A stretch of 64,000 nucleotides of DNA from Brevibacterium yomogidense (lineage in GTDB: Bacteria > Actinomycetota > Actinomycetes > Actinomycetales > Brevibacteriaceae). The stretch spans positions 186,001-250,000 of the forward strand of contig NZ_JABASY010000004.1 in the NCBI RefSeq assembly GCF_016107685.1. Reading direction: 5' to 3'. The notes under the pieces were generated by a model, which ran no database searches, had not been told where the DNA came from, and worked only from the letters and a program-made list of their open reading frames with translations. The position numbers were made by a program, and so were the translations under genes. Shown here one piece after another: positions 47,550 to 57,814 of this stretch; within the stretch, counting starts at the first letter, position 1, and each line of letters begins with the position of its first letter.

Positions 47550-48178
47550 GATCCGCTGCTGACCACCCGGGCGCGGTCGCCCCTGGTGCGCGGTCGCGTC
47601 CCGGCCGCCCCGTCCGCGTCCTCCTGGGCGCGGCCGAGGTGCTCTTCTGGGGCCTCGCCGTGCTCTTCTTCGTCGTCGCGGTGGTGGTCACCGCACTGGC
47701 GTTCCGGGGGACGATCCTGGAGACCGGCAGGACGATGGATGGCACCCTCCCACTGGTGGGCGGCATGGGGTCGGTGGACGTCGTGTTCGAAGGCGTCCCC
47801 GTGGCGGTGTCGTGGCCGTACATCGTAGTGCTGGTGCTCGGCGTCATCGCGTGGCTGCTGCTCATGCTCCTCCTCATCCGCGTGGTGCACGGAGCGCGGC
47901 TGGGCTCCGCCCGCCGCCGGGTCCCCACCCGCCTGCTGTACGCCTTCGCGTTCGTGTGGAGCGCCAGCTCGTTCGTGTTCCCGTTCGTGCTGGGACGTGT
48001 GCGACCCGCGATGGCGGATGCCGCCGGTGTCGCGATCCCCGGCGTCACCTTCACGTACACGATGACGATGGTGGACCTGCTGTCCGTCCTCGCAGGTCCC
48101 CTCGCGGTCGTGGTCGTCGCGGTCACGACGTCCGGGAGGCGGCACAGATCACCCTCCGGCTCCCAGGTGGCACCATGA
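47546..48178 (+). CDS. DUF2975 membrane protein, second copy
   Basis: A 210-residue paralogue of the product of 46564-47220, with the same four helices and conserved stretches (ETGRTMDGTLPLVGG near residue 54; ADAAGVAIPGVTFTYTMT near 154 matches AQAAGVALPGVTFAYTMT in the first copy). GGGAGG precedes the GTG by 6 nt. Unlike the first copy it has no XRE gene after it, so one regulator may serve both. The function is unknown. Confidence 0.8.
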   Translation: MRSAADHPGAVAPGARSRPGRPVRVLLGAAEVLFWGLAVLFFVVAVVVTALAFRGTILETGRTMDGTLPLVGGMGSVDVVFEGVPVAVSWPYIVVLVLGVIAWLLLMLLLIRVVHGARLGSARRRVPTRLLYAFAFVWSASSFVFPFVLGRVRPAMADAAGVAIPGVTFTYTMTMVDLLSVLAGPLAVVVVAVTTSGRRHRSPSGSQVAP

Positions 48179-48269
48179 CGCAGGCGGTAGCGTTGTCCGC
48201 GCGCTCCAGCGCCCCTGATTCCCGCTCGTCCCCACCTGCGCCCGCTGCCCCTTGGAGGTGTGCCCGCCC

Positions 48270-49094
48270 ATGTCTCCCGGTCGCGTGTTCGCCACCATCC
48301 TCGCCAGCCTCACCGTGCTGGCGATGGGGGCAGGCCTGTGGCTGCTTGTGTCGTTCCTGGCACTCACTCCCGCGCCCCAGTCCGCACCGTCCACCGCCGA
48401 GGTCGACTACGGTCCCGCGGACGGCGCCCCCGCCCAGCCCGCGCAGCCGGTGGGGATCGGCGGAGGAGTGGCGGCGGCCTCGGGCGCGGAGGACGACGGC
48501 CGTGCGGAACCGGCGGCCGGATCCCCGGCCTCCGACTACGCCGTGGACCCCGGCTGGGTCGACGACCTGTCGGAGCGGACGGGGATACCGGAGCGGGTGC
48601 TGGAAGCCTACGCATCTGCCTCGCTATGGGCGGCGGACAGCCACCCCGGGTGCGGGATCGAATGGAACACGCTGGCCGGAGTGGGCTGGGTGGAGAGCCA
48701 CCACGGGTGGCTGCGCGGGGCCTCGGTGACGGCGAACGGCGACGTGAAGCCGGAGATCATCGGCGTGCCCCTCGACGGGACCGGCGGCACCGCGGAGGTG
48801 CGGGACACCGACGACGGTCGGCTGGACGGGGACACCGAGTACGACCGGGCCGTGGGGCCCATGCAGTTCATCCCGGAGACCTGGGAGCGCTACTCCGTCG
48901 ACGCGCGCGGCATCGGCACGGCCGACCCGCACCACATCGACGACGCCGCCTTCACCGCGGCGAACTACTTCTGCAGCATGCAAGTGGATTTCGGATCCGA
49001 CGACGAATGGGTGCGGGGCATCCTCCGCTACAACGCGTCACAGCAGTACGTCGACGACGTGTACGCGGCGGCGCAGTACTACGCGGACGCTTGA
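48270..49094 (+). CDS. Lytic murein transglycosylase (SLT_2 type)
   Basis: A 274-residue exported enzyme. A signal-anchor helix spans residues 6-30 (VFATILASLTVLAMGAGLWL), then a low-complexity linker to about 90, then a lysozyme-like domain: NTLAGVGWVESHHGWLRG with the catalytic Glu near residue 139, YDRAVGPMQFIPETWERY and AANYFCSMQ. It cleaves peptidoglycan glycan strands to 1,6-anhydro products. GGAGGTG lies 10 nt before the ATG. Its last codons (YADA, stop) have been copied into the tandem repeat that follows. Confidence 0.87.
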   Translation: MSPGRVFATILASLTVLAMGAGLWLLVSFLALTPAPQSAPSTAEVDYGPADGAPAQPAQPVGIGGGVAAASGAEDDGRAEPAAGSPASDYAVDPGWVDDLSERTGIPERVLEAYASASLWAADSHPGCGIEWNTLAGVGWVESHHGWLRGASVTANGDVKPEIIGVPLDGTGGTAEVRDTDDGRLDGDTEYDRAVGPMQFIPETWERYSVDARGIGTADPHHIDDAAFTAANYFCSMQVDFGSDDEWVRGILRYNASQQYVDDVYAAAQYYADA

Positions 49095-49190
49095 CGTCGC
49101 GCGGACGCGTGGGAGGTCGCGCGATCGCGTGAGACCTACGCGGACGACTGAGGTCTGCGCGGACGCTTGACGTCGCGCGGACGCGTGGGT
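49082..49190. repeat. Degenerate 18-20 bp tandem repeat at the transglycosylase 3' end
   Basis: About six units of GCGCGGACGCNTGNNNTC run from the last codons of the gene to the end of the convergent GNAT gene. A 32-bp stretch is exactly repeated at 49082-49113 and 49158-49189. The first unit includes the gene's own TGA. Confidence 0.85.
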
Positions 49191-49895
49191 TCAGGCTGAG
49201 GTGTGCTTGAGCAGTCGCTGCTCGAGGCCCATCCGGACCGTCGGCCATTCCGCCGCGATGATCGAGTAGACGACCGTGTCCCGCAGAACCCCGCGATGCA
49301 GCATGTGGCTGCGGAGGACGCCGTCCTGCTTCGCACCCAGCTTCTCGATCGCCCGCCGGGACTGCAGGTTGTGGAAATGGGTGCGGAACTCGACGGCGAT
49401 GCACTCCAGTTCGTCGAACGCACGCGTGAGCATCATGAGCTTCATCTCCGGGTTCGTGCGGCCCCCGTGCATGCGCGGGCTCAGCCACGTCGAACCGATC
49501 TCCACCCGGCGGTTGTGCTCGTCGATGTTCATGAACGTCGTCATGCCGACCGGGGTCTCCGACGCCAGGTCGATCACCGTGTACGGCACCATCGACTCGT
49601 CGCGCTGCAGGCACAGGCGCCGCGTGGTCTCCGCGCTCATGTCATGCGGAGCGGGGATGGACGTGTACCAGTGATCCCCCAGTTCCGCCGCGGCGATCTG
49701 CAGGCCCGGGGTGTGGTCGTGGGACAGCTGCTCCAGCCGGACGGTCGGACCGGTGAGTGACGGTGCTGCGGCGAACGAATCCGCAGGCACGGGTTCCGGG
49801 ACGGGGTTCGACCGGCGACGTCGGCGGCGAAGACCCACACCTTCCTCGGGATGCAGGTCACCGGGGCGACCCGAGGAATCGGGCAGAGAGGTCAT
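49191..49895 (-). CDS. GNAT-family N-acetyltransferase
   Basis: A 234-residue acetyltransferase of the RimJ/RimL-like GNAT branch. The core has VRLEQLSHDHTPGLQIAA, YTVIDLASETPVGMTTFM, VEIGSTWLSPRMHGGRTNPE and LECIAVEFRTHFHNLQSRRA followed by IEKLGAKQDGVLR, which together give the acetyl-CoA fold. The first 50 residues are an Arg/Pro-rich extension. The substrate is unknown. It is convergent with the transglycosylase and divergent from guaB. Confidence 0.87.
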   Translation of the reverse strand: MTSLPDSSGRPGDLHPEEGVGLRRRRRRSNPVPEPVPADSFAAAPSLTGPTVRLEQLSHDHTPGLQIAAAELGDHWYTSIPAPHDMSAETTRRLCLQRDESMVPYTVIDLASETPVGMTTFMNIDEHNRRVEIGSTWLSPRMHGGRTNPEMKLMMLTRAFDELECIAVEFRTHFHNLQSRRAIEKLGAKQDGVLRSHMLHRGVLRDTVVYSIIAAEWPTVRMGLEQRLLKHTSA

Positions 49896-51960
<2,065 letters not shown>

Positions 51961-52044
51961 CTGACGTGATGCGCGTGGAGCGGTCGGTGTGAAGCGTCCA
52001 GTGTGAGCTGTCGCAGGGGCTTCGCGTCCCACGCTCGTCACCAG

Positions 52045-52154
52045 CTACACAAAACTTCGCCACCTACACGTCCATTTGGTCGCCACATCACGGACTACAT
52101 AAAACTTCGCCACCTACACGCCTTTAGGTACGTAGGTGGCGAAGTTTTGTGTAG
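52045..52154. repeat. Dispersed inverted repeat, copies 2-4
   Basis: The 23-bp unit CTACACAAAACTTCGCCACC-TAC is at 52045-52067, again with one change at 52095-52117, and as exact complement at 52132-52154. The last two form a 17-bp perfect stem (52101-52117 with 52132-52148) around a 14-nt loop. The core CTTCGCCACCTAC matches the copy at 42886-42944. The rest of the 513-bp gap from guaB to the transporter (51742-52255) holds only the 41-bp array and unremarkable sequence. Confidence 0.85.
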
Positions 52155-52255
52155 GCGGCGCGCGCAGGGGCCAGAGCAGCGACCGGGGCGCGTTCCCGTC
52201 GTAGCCGTTCGGCCCCTCACGCACCGTGCCACCACTGGTAAGGCAGGATGTCCCT

Positions 52256-53632
52256 ATGAATGTTCCGTCAGCTCCCGGCCGTCCCCTGCGATACGTGCCT
52301 GTTCTGCTGGCGTTCCTCGCCGTGTTCGTCGCGGCGATCAATCTGCGCGCCGGCATCGCCTCGCTGGGCTCGGTGCTGGACGACGTGCTCACCGACCTCG
52401 ATGCGGGCGGCCCCCTGGCGGGCGTCGTCACCGCGATGCCCGGACTCTTCTTCGCGATCATGGGACTCGCGGCGGTACCGCTGGCGTCGAAACTCGGTCT
52501 GAGCAAGATGCTGACGGGCGGGATGGTGCTCACGCTCATCGGTCTGGCCGTGCGCCCCTGGGTCGGCGACATCTGGATCTTCATCGCGCTGACGGCGTTC
52601 GTCGTGGCCGGCATCGCCTTGGCGAACGTCCTGCTTCCGGCGTGGATCAAGAACCACGGTGGCCGCCACATCGTGGCACTCATGACGATCTACACGTCCG
52701 TGCTCGGGCTCTCGGGTGCACTGGGGCCGCTCAGCGCTCTGCTCTTCAGCGGTGACGACGCGTGGCGCTGGGCGCTGTTCATCTGGGCATTCCTCGCTGC
52801 CGCCCAGGTCGTCGTCTGGGTGTTCGTCGCAGCGCGGACCGGGTACGACTTCCCCTCTGCCGGACGGGCGCGGGTCGTCCCCGCCGGTGCAAGCGACACG
52901 CCACCCGCGGGCGATTCGCGTGGAACATCCGCAGAGCACACCGCGTCGGACGCTGACGAAGCGACACATCCAGACGCTGAAGCCGCGACACAGGCGGACA
53001 CTGACGCGGCCGCTCAGTCGGACCCCACCGGTGCCCGCGGCTCGCTGTGGCGAGCGCCCACTGCCCTCTTCCTCATGCTGTTCTTCGGCCTGCAGTCGAT
53101 GAACGCCTACATCCAGATGGGCTGGCTGCCGCAGATCTACGTCGACAGCGGGGTGTCCGCTTCCGTGGGGTCCGTCGCACTGGCAATGGTGGGTGGGCTC
53201 AATGTCGTCGGCGGTCTCGTGATGCCCGTCATCATCGACCGGGTGCGCCGGCTGGAGCTGTTCCCCGTGCTGTTCTCGGGACTCACCGCCCTGGGCTATC
53301 TGGGGCTGTACCTCGCGACGGACACGGTGCCGCTGCTGTGGGCGCTCCTCCTGGGGCTGGGAGGTTTCTGCTTCCCCACCGCACTCGCGCTGATCCCGGC
53401 GCGCAGCCGGAACCCGCTGGTGACGGCACGCGTGTCCGGGTTCGTGCAGCCTTTCGGCTACATCGTGGCGGCGGTGGGTCCGTTCCTCGTGGGTGTCGTC
53501 TACGGAGAGACGGGGGAGTGGTCGGGGATCCTGCTCGTGCTCGTCGCGGTCACGGTCGTGATGGCGCTCTTCGGGTATCGCGCCAGCCGTCGCGGCTTCA
53601 TCGACGATGAGCTCGCCGCCGTGGCTGCATAA
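52256..53632 (+). CDS. MFS transporter of the CynX/NimT type
   Basis: A 458-residue 12-helix transporter. AAINLRAGIASLGSVL in helix 1, then VVTAMPGLFFAIMGLAAVPL and AIALANVLLPAWIKNHGG resemble the cyanate/2-nitroimidazole transporter group. Between helices 6 and 7 is a long acidic cytoplasmic loop (near residues 205-260) of Ala/Thr/Asp/Glu repeats (DADEATHPDAEAATQADTD). The substrate is unknown. GGCAGGA precedes the ATG. Confidence 0.85.
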   Translation: MNVPSAPGRPLRYVPVLLAFLAVFVAAINLRAGIASLGSVLDDVLTDLDAGGPLAGVVTAMPGLFFAIMGLAAVPLASKLGLSKMLTGGMVLTLIGLAVRPWVGDIWIFIALTAFVVAGIALANVLLPAWIKNHGGRHIVALMTIYTSVLGLSGALGPLSALLFSGDDAWRWALFIWAFLAAAQVVVWVFVAARTGYDFPSAGRARVVPAGASDTPPAGDSRGTSAEHTASDADEATHPDAEAATQADTDAAAQSDPTGARGSLWRAPTALFLMLFFGLQSMNAYIQMGWLPQIYVDSGVSASVGSVALAMVGGLNVVGGLVMPVIIDRVRRLELFPVLFSGLTALGYLGLYLATDTVPLLWALLLGLGGFCFPTALALIPARSRNPLVTARVSGFVQPFGYIVAAVGPFLVGVVYGETGEWSGILLVLVAVTVVMALFGYRASRRGFIDDELAAVAA

Positions 53633-53640
53633 GCCCCGCG

Positions 53641-53712
53641 CCTCACCCCAGCCCCGGGCCTCACCCCAGCCCCGGGCCTCACCCCAGCCCCGGGCCTCAC
53701 CCCTGCCGGCGT
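53641..53712. repeat. 18-bp tandem repeat at the tesB 3' end
   Basis: CCTCACCCCAGCCCCGGG is repeated three times exactly (53641-53694), then a diverged fourth copy (53695-53712) contains the tesB stop and last codons. On the minus strand every unit carries TGA in the tesB frame, giving four successive in-frame stops. Confidence 0.92.
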
Positions 53713-54503
53713 GGCCGGAACAGGGTCTCCTGCGCGATCGTCGCCAGGTGGGTGCCGTCTTCCGCGCCCAACCGCCCGCGGTACAGGCCGCGCCCGTGGG
53801 ACACCGCCTCCGGGTGCAGGTCCATGAGCACCCAGCCGTTCATGTCCACGGCCTGGTGGAACCACACGACGTGGTCGAGGCTCGCGTCGGACTTGAAGTC
53901 GTCCGTGTTGTACGCGCCCACGCCGGAAGAGATGTCCGACAGGTACGTGAGTGCGCACTGGTGCAGCAGCTGGGAGTCGCCCAGGTCCTCCGTGCAGCGG
54001 GCCCAGAAGCGCAGCGGGTAGTCCTTCGCGTCATACACCTGTTCCGTTGTCCGCGCTTCGAAGCCGAACATCCGCGGCAGAGTCGACGGTGTGCCCATGG
54101 GCGCTTCGGCGACCGGCAGGGGTTCGCCGTACTCCGGGCTCTCCACGGCGCGGGCGAAGGACGCGGACATGCTGAAGATGACCTTGCCCTCCTGCAACGC
54201 GACGACGCGACGTGCGGAGAACGACCGGCCGTCGCGGTCCCGGAACACCTGGAACACGGTGGGCTTCGCCGCGTTGCCCGGGCGCAGGAAGTACCCGTGC
54301 AGCGAGTGCGGCTGACGGTCGTCGTCGACCGTGAGTCCCGCCGCCATGAGCGACTGCGCGGCCACCTGCCCGCCGTACAGCGCGTACGGCTCTTCGAAGA
54401 CGTAGCCGGCGCGGTAGATGTTCGTGTCGATCTCCTCGAGCGACATCATCTCCGTGAAGGACCCGTCCATGGGGGCGGCGTGGGAGAACTGGACTTCCGG
54501 CAT
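53697..54503 (-). CDS. tesB: Acyl-CoA thioesterase II
   Basis: A 268-residue double-hotdog thioesterase that hydrolyses acyl-CoA to the free acid and CoA. GGQVAAQSLMAAGLTV and HSLHGYFLRPG mark the first hotdog; SLDHVVWFHQ and EAVSHGRGLYRGRL the second, with the conserved Asp/Thr/Gln site residues in place. GGAGG precedes ATG 54503 by 5 nt; the frame continues to 54587 without a better start. It is convergent with the MFS transporter. Confidence 0.92.
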   Translation of the reverse strand: MPEVQFSHAAPMDGSFTEMMSLEEIDTNIYRAGYVFEEPYALYGGQVAAQSLMAAGLTVDDDRQPHSLHGYFLRPGNAAKPTVFQVFRDRDGRSFSARRVVALQEGKVIFSMSASFARAVESPEYGEPLPVAEAPMGTPSTLPRMFGFEARTTEQVYDAKDYPLRFWARCTEDLGDSQLLHQCALTYLSDISSGVGAYNTDDFKSDASLDHVVWFHQAVDMNGWVLMDLHPEAVSHGRGLYRGRLGAEDGTHLATIAQETLFRPRRQG

Positions 54504-54663
54504 GATGCCTCCGATCAGCGGGTGAGGACATGCGAAGGCATGTGAGGGACGACACCCGATCCTATGCGCACGACACCCCACCGCCACACCGCAGGGTGCA
54601 CTGCGCCTCCTCGGGGGCGACGCCCCCTCCTCCCGCCGCAGTCGTCGTGGCGTTAGACTGCGG

Positions 54664-54773
54664 GGGCAAGTGACATGGGGTGCCCACCTCGCACTGTTTC
54701 CCGGACAGGTGCGGGCCGACGGGCTGAGATCACACCCACCGAACCTGATCTAGTCAGTACTAGCGAAGGGATC
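54664..54773 (+). ncRNA. TPP riboswitch
   Basis: The thi-box elements appear in order: GGGGTGCC near 54677, GCTGAGATCACACCC near 54723, GAACCTGATCTAGT near 54740, and GCGAAGGGA at 54763-54771. A possible -10 box TAGACT lies at 54654-54659. The 3' side ends at the thiM start codon (ATG 54777), so it probably controls translation start as thiamine pyrophosphate rises. Confidence 0.95.
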
Positions 54774-54776
54774 GTC

Positions 54777-55616
54777 ATGACATCAGTCGACGTCGCCGGG
54801 CATCTGAGCAGGATGCGTGCGCAGGTGCCGCTCGTCCAGTGCATCACGAACACCGTCGTCCAGCAGTTCAGTGCGAACGTGCTCCTGGCGGCGGGGGCAT
54901 CTCCCGCGATGCTGGACCACGAGGCGGACGCGGCCCAGTTCGCGCGCATCGCTGACGGCATCCTCGTGAATTTCGGCACCGCGACCGGCCAGCAGCTGCT
55001 CGCCGCGGATGCGGCCACGGCCGCGGCGGCGGACACCGCCACACCCTGGGTGCTCGACCCCGTGTCCTATGGTGCCGCCGATCACCGCTCCGTCCACATC
55101 CGCCGCCTCGCCCGCTCCGGCCCCACGTGCATCCGGGGGAATGCCTCGGAGATCGCGGCGCTCGCAGGAGCCGGCGCGGGAGGTCGGGGCATCGAATCGA
55201 CCGACGAGGTCGATGACGTCCTCGACCACGCCGCACGCCTCGCGGACGACACCGGTGCGGTCATCGCCGTGTCCGGTCCCCGTGACGCGGTCATCGACGT
55301 CGACCCCGGCGACCCGGACCACCTGCTCGTCGCACGGATAGCCGGTGGGTCCGCTCTCATGCCGCTGGTCGTCGGCACGGGATGCTCGCTCGCCGCTCTC
55401 ACCGGCGGCTACCTGGGCGCAAGCCCGGACGATCGCTTCGCAGCCGTCGTCACCGCACACGCACACTTCGCCGCCGCCGGCACGCTCGCGGCAGCGCACA
55501 GCCAGGGCCCCGGATCGTTCGCCGTCGCGTTCGTCGACGCGCTGCACACGGTCACCGAGGCCCATCTCACCGCCGTCGACGTCACGGTCACCACCGTGGA
55601 AAGGATTCGCCGATGA
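54777..55616 (+). CDS. thiM: Hydroxyethylthiazole kinase ThiM
   Basis: A 279-residue ribokinase-fold enzyme that phosphorylates hydroxyethylthiazole, salvaging the thiazole half of thiamine. VQCITNTVVQQFSANVLLA, PAMLDHEADAAQF, RGNASEIAALAG and VVGTGCSLAALTGGYL (with the catalytic Cys) are visible. The start lies in the riboswitch expression region. The stop overlaps thiE (ATGA). Confidence 0.95.
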   Translation: MTSVDVAGHLSRMRAQVPLVQCITNTVVQQFSANVLLAAGASPAMLDHEADAAQFARIADGILVNFGTATGQQLLAADAATAAAADTATPWVLDPVSYGAADHRSVHIRRLARSGPTCIRGNASEIAALAGAGAGGRGIESTDEVDDVLDHAARLADDTGAVIAVSGPRDAVIDVDPGDPDHLLVARIAGGSALMPLVVGTGCSLAALTGGYLGASPDDRFAAVVTAHAHFAAAGTLAAAHSQGPGSFAVAFVDALHTVTEAHLTAVDVTVTTVERIRR

Positions 55617-56458
55617 CACCCCCCGCACGCCTCGCCCCCTACGACTGGAGCCTGTACTTCGTCACCGACACCGCGATGTGCCAGGCCGCCGGCCGGACGG
55701 TGGCCCAGACCGTCGCCGAGGCCGTCGCCGGCGGTGCGGGCATCGTCCAGATCCGGGACAAGGACTCCTCCGACGCCGAGGTCGCGCAGATGACGCGGGA
55801 CACCGTCGCCGCGCTGGCCGCGATCGGCCGGACCATCACGCCGGGCGGCCCTGCCGCTGATCCGGTGTCCGAGCCGGCCGCTGCATCAGCCGCTGACCCG
55901 GCCTCAGGGCCAGCCGAGGCGGCGGGCACAGAGACGGCCGGCGCCTCGGGGCCGGATGCGGCTTCGGAGCGTCCCGTCGCGGTATTCGTGGACGACCGGC
56001 TCGAGGTCGTGAGGACGCTGCGTGAGGAGGGGCTGGACGTGCACCTCCACGTGGGGCAGGAGGACTCCCCGGTCGAGGAGGTCCGCGAGGTGCTGGGCAT
56101 GGATCCGCTCGTGGGCCTGTCGGCGCGCACGCCGGGGCAGTTCTCGACGGCGGCGGCGCTGCGGGACACCACGACGGGGGAAGCACTCGTCGACCTCCTG
56201 GGCGTGGGACCGGTGTACGACACGAAGACCAAGGAGGGTGCACCGGCGGGCTTCGGCCCCGAACGCATCACCGCACTCGTGACGATCGCTGCGGAGATGG
56301 GCCTGCCTGCCGTGACGATCGGCGGGATCACCGCGGAGCGGGCGCCCGAGCTGCGGGAGGCGCCGGTCCTGGGCATCTGCGTGGTGTCCGCGATCTGCAC
56401 CAGCTCCGATCCGCAGGCGGCGGCCCGCGCGATCCGCACCGCGTATCTCGGCGCATGA
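55613..56458 (+). CDS. thiE: Thiamine-phosphate synthase ThiE with an internal insert
   Basis: A 281-residue TIM-barrel enzyme coupling HMP-pyrophosphate with thiazole phosphate. YFVTDTAMC, VQIRDKDSSDAEV, VFVDDRLEVV, VHLHVGQEDS, GVGPVYDTKTKEGAPAGFGP and TIGGITAERAPE are in place. An insert of about 45 residues (near 79-124) of Ala/Pro/Ser/Glu/Gly repeats, GGPAADPVSEPAAASAADPA and so on, lies between the diphosphate and pyrimidine strands and makes the protein 60 residues longer than usual. It is probably a surface loop. ATGA overlaps join it to both neighbours. Confidence 0.93.
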   Translation: MTPPARLAPYDWSLYFVTDTAMCQAAGRTVAQTVAEAVAGGAGIVQIRDKDSSDAEVAQMTRDTVAALAAIGRTITPGGPAADPVSEPAAASAADPASGPAEAAGTETAGASGPDAASERPVAVFVDDRLEVVRTLREEGLDVHLHVGQEDSPVEEVREVLGMDPLVGLSARTPGQFSTAAALRDTTTGEALVDLLGVGPVYDTKTKEGAPAGFGPERITALVTIAAEMGLPAVTIGGITAERAPELREAPVLGICVVSAICTSSDPQAAARAIRTAYLGA

Positions 56459-57483
56459 CCGCCGGACACCACGAGGGGGCCTCGGACCAGCCGTCCACCT
56501 CGGATCAACCGTCCTCGGACCAGCCGTCGACCCGGGACCAGCCCGCCGCACACCGTCCACCCGCCGCGCATCGCCCGCCGGTCGCGCTGTCGATCGCGGG
56601 GACGGACCCGTCGGGTGGTGCGGGGATCCACGCGGACCTCAAGACGTTCACCGCGCGGGCCGTCTACGGCACCACCGTCATCACCGCGCTCGTCGCCCAG
56701 AACACGCACGGGGTGAGCCGCGTCTATCCGATCGACACGGACTTCGTCGCGGACCAGTTCGACGCGGTGCTGGGCGACATGCCGGTGGACGCGTCGAAGA
56801 CGGGGATGCTGGGTTCCCGCGAGCTGGTCGAACTCGCCCACTACAACCACAGCCACGGCCTGCTGGGCTTCCTCACGGTCGACCCCGTCATGGTCGCCAC
56901 CTCCGGGCACCGGCTGCTGCAGAGGGACGCGGTGAGCGCGGTGCGCGACCTGCTGGCCCCGGTCGCGGACCTCATCACCCCGAACCTCCCCGAGGCCGCC
57001 CTGCTGCTGGGCGATGACGCGCCCGAGGCCGCCGACGTCGCCCAGCAGCGCGCACAGGCCGTCGAACTCGTGCGCCGCGGCAGCCGGGCGGTCCTCCTCA
57101 AGGGCGGGCACATGGACGGCGACCGGCTCGTCGACGTGCTGGCCGTGCGGGTGGGGAATGACACCTCGGCGGCGGAGGGCTGGGGCCGCGACGGCGACGT
57201 CCTCCTCCGCGAGTTCCACCACCCCCGCATCGCGACCCCGCACACGCACGGGACCGGCTGCACTCTGGCCGCTGCGATCACGGCGGAAGCCGCGCACGCG
57301 GTCCGCGCGGGACGGGACATGTCCTCACCGGACACCGTCGCCGAGGTCGTCGCCACCTCACTGAGCTACCTCGCCCGCGCGATCGGGTCGGGTGCGACGT
57401 GGCGGCTGTCGCTGGACCCGGAGGACGCGCACGGTCCGGTCGACCACCTCGTCGACGTGACACGGGAACACTCCCTGACGTGA
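56455..57483 (+). CDS. thiD: HMP / HMP-phosphate kinase ThiD
   Basis: A 342-residue ribokinase-fold kinase that makes HMP-pyrophosphate. VALSIAGTDPSGGAGIHADL, VITALVAQNTHGV, DPVMVATSGHRLL, ITPNLPEAALLLG and HTHGTGCTLAAAITAE are all conserved. The first 45 residues are a repeat-rich extension ([29 protein letters not shown]) absent from standard ThiD. Translation is coupled to thiE. Confidence 0.95.
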   Translation: MTAGHHEGASDQPSTSDQPSSDQPSTRDQPAAHRPPAAHRPPVALSIAGTDPSGGAGIHADLKTFTARAVYGTTVITALVAQNTHGVSRVYPIDTDFVADQFDAVLGDMPVDASKTGMLGSRELVELAHYNHSHGLLGFLTVDPVMVATSGHRLLQRDAVSAVRDLLAPVADLITPNLPEAALLLGDDAPEAADVAQQRAQAVELVRRGSRAVLLKGGHMDGDRLVDVLAVRVGNDTSAAEGWGRDGDVLLREFHHPRIATPHTHGTGCTLAAAITAEAAHAVRAGRDMSSPDTVAEVVATSLSYLARAIGSGATWRLSLDPEDAHGPVDHLVDVTREHSLT

Positions 57484-57535
57484 CGCTGTTGTCGGTGGTG
57501 AGAGCACCATTCCTCACAACCGTAGAAGGAGAGCC

Positions 57536-57814
57536 ATGAGCGTTGACCAGTTCCTGCCGGAGACCGGCGCCGTCACGATGTTCACCACGTCCTGGTGCGG
57601 GTACTGCCGCAGGCTCAAGCCGCAGCTCGACCAGGCGGGCGTCGCCTACACGGAGGTGAACATCGAGGACATCGACAACGGTGCGGCGGTCGTCGAGGAG
57701 GCGAACGGCGGCAACCAGACGGTGCCGACGCTTCTCTACTCCGACGGATCGACGCAGACGAACCCCTCGCAGGCACAGGTGGTCGCGAAGCTGCAGGAGA
57801 TCGCCGCGGGATGA
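57536..57814 (+). CDS. Mycoredoxin / glutaredoxin-family protein
   Basis: A 92-residue thioredoxin-fold protein with the active site CGYC in FTTSWCGYCRRLKPQLDQ and the cis-Pro in TVPTLLYSDGS, the layout of actinobacterial mycoredoxin Mrx1, which reduces mycothiol mixed disulfides. AGAAGGAGAG precedes the ATG. Its stop shares bases with the helicase start (ATGA), so the two are coupled. Confidence 0.9.
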   Translation: MSVDQFLPETGAVTMFTTSWCGYCRRLKPQLDQAGVAYTEVNIEDIDNGAAVVEEANGGNQTVPTLLYSDGSTQTNPSQAQVVAKLQEIAAG

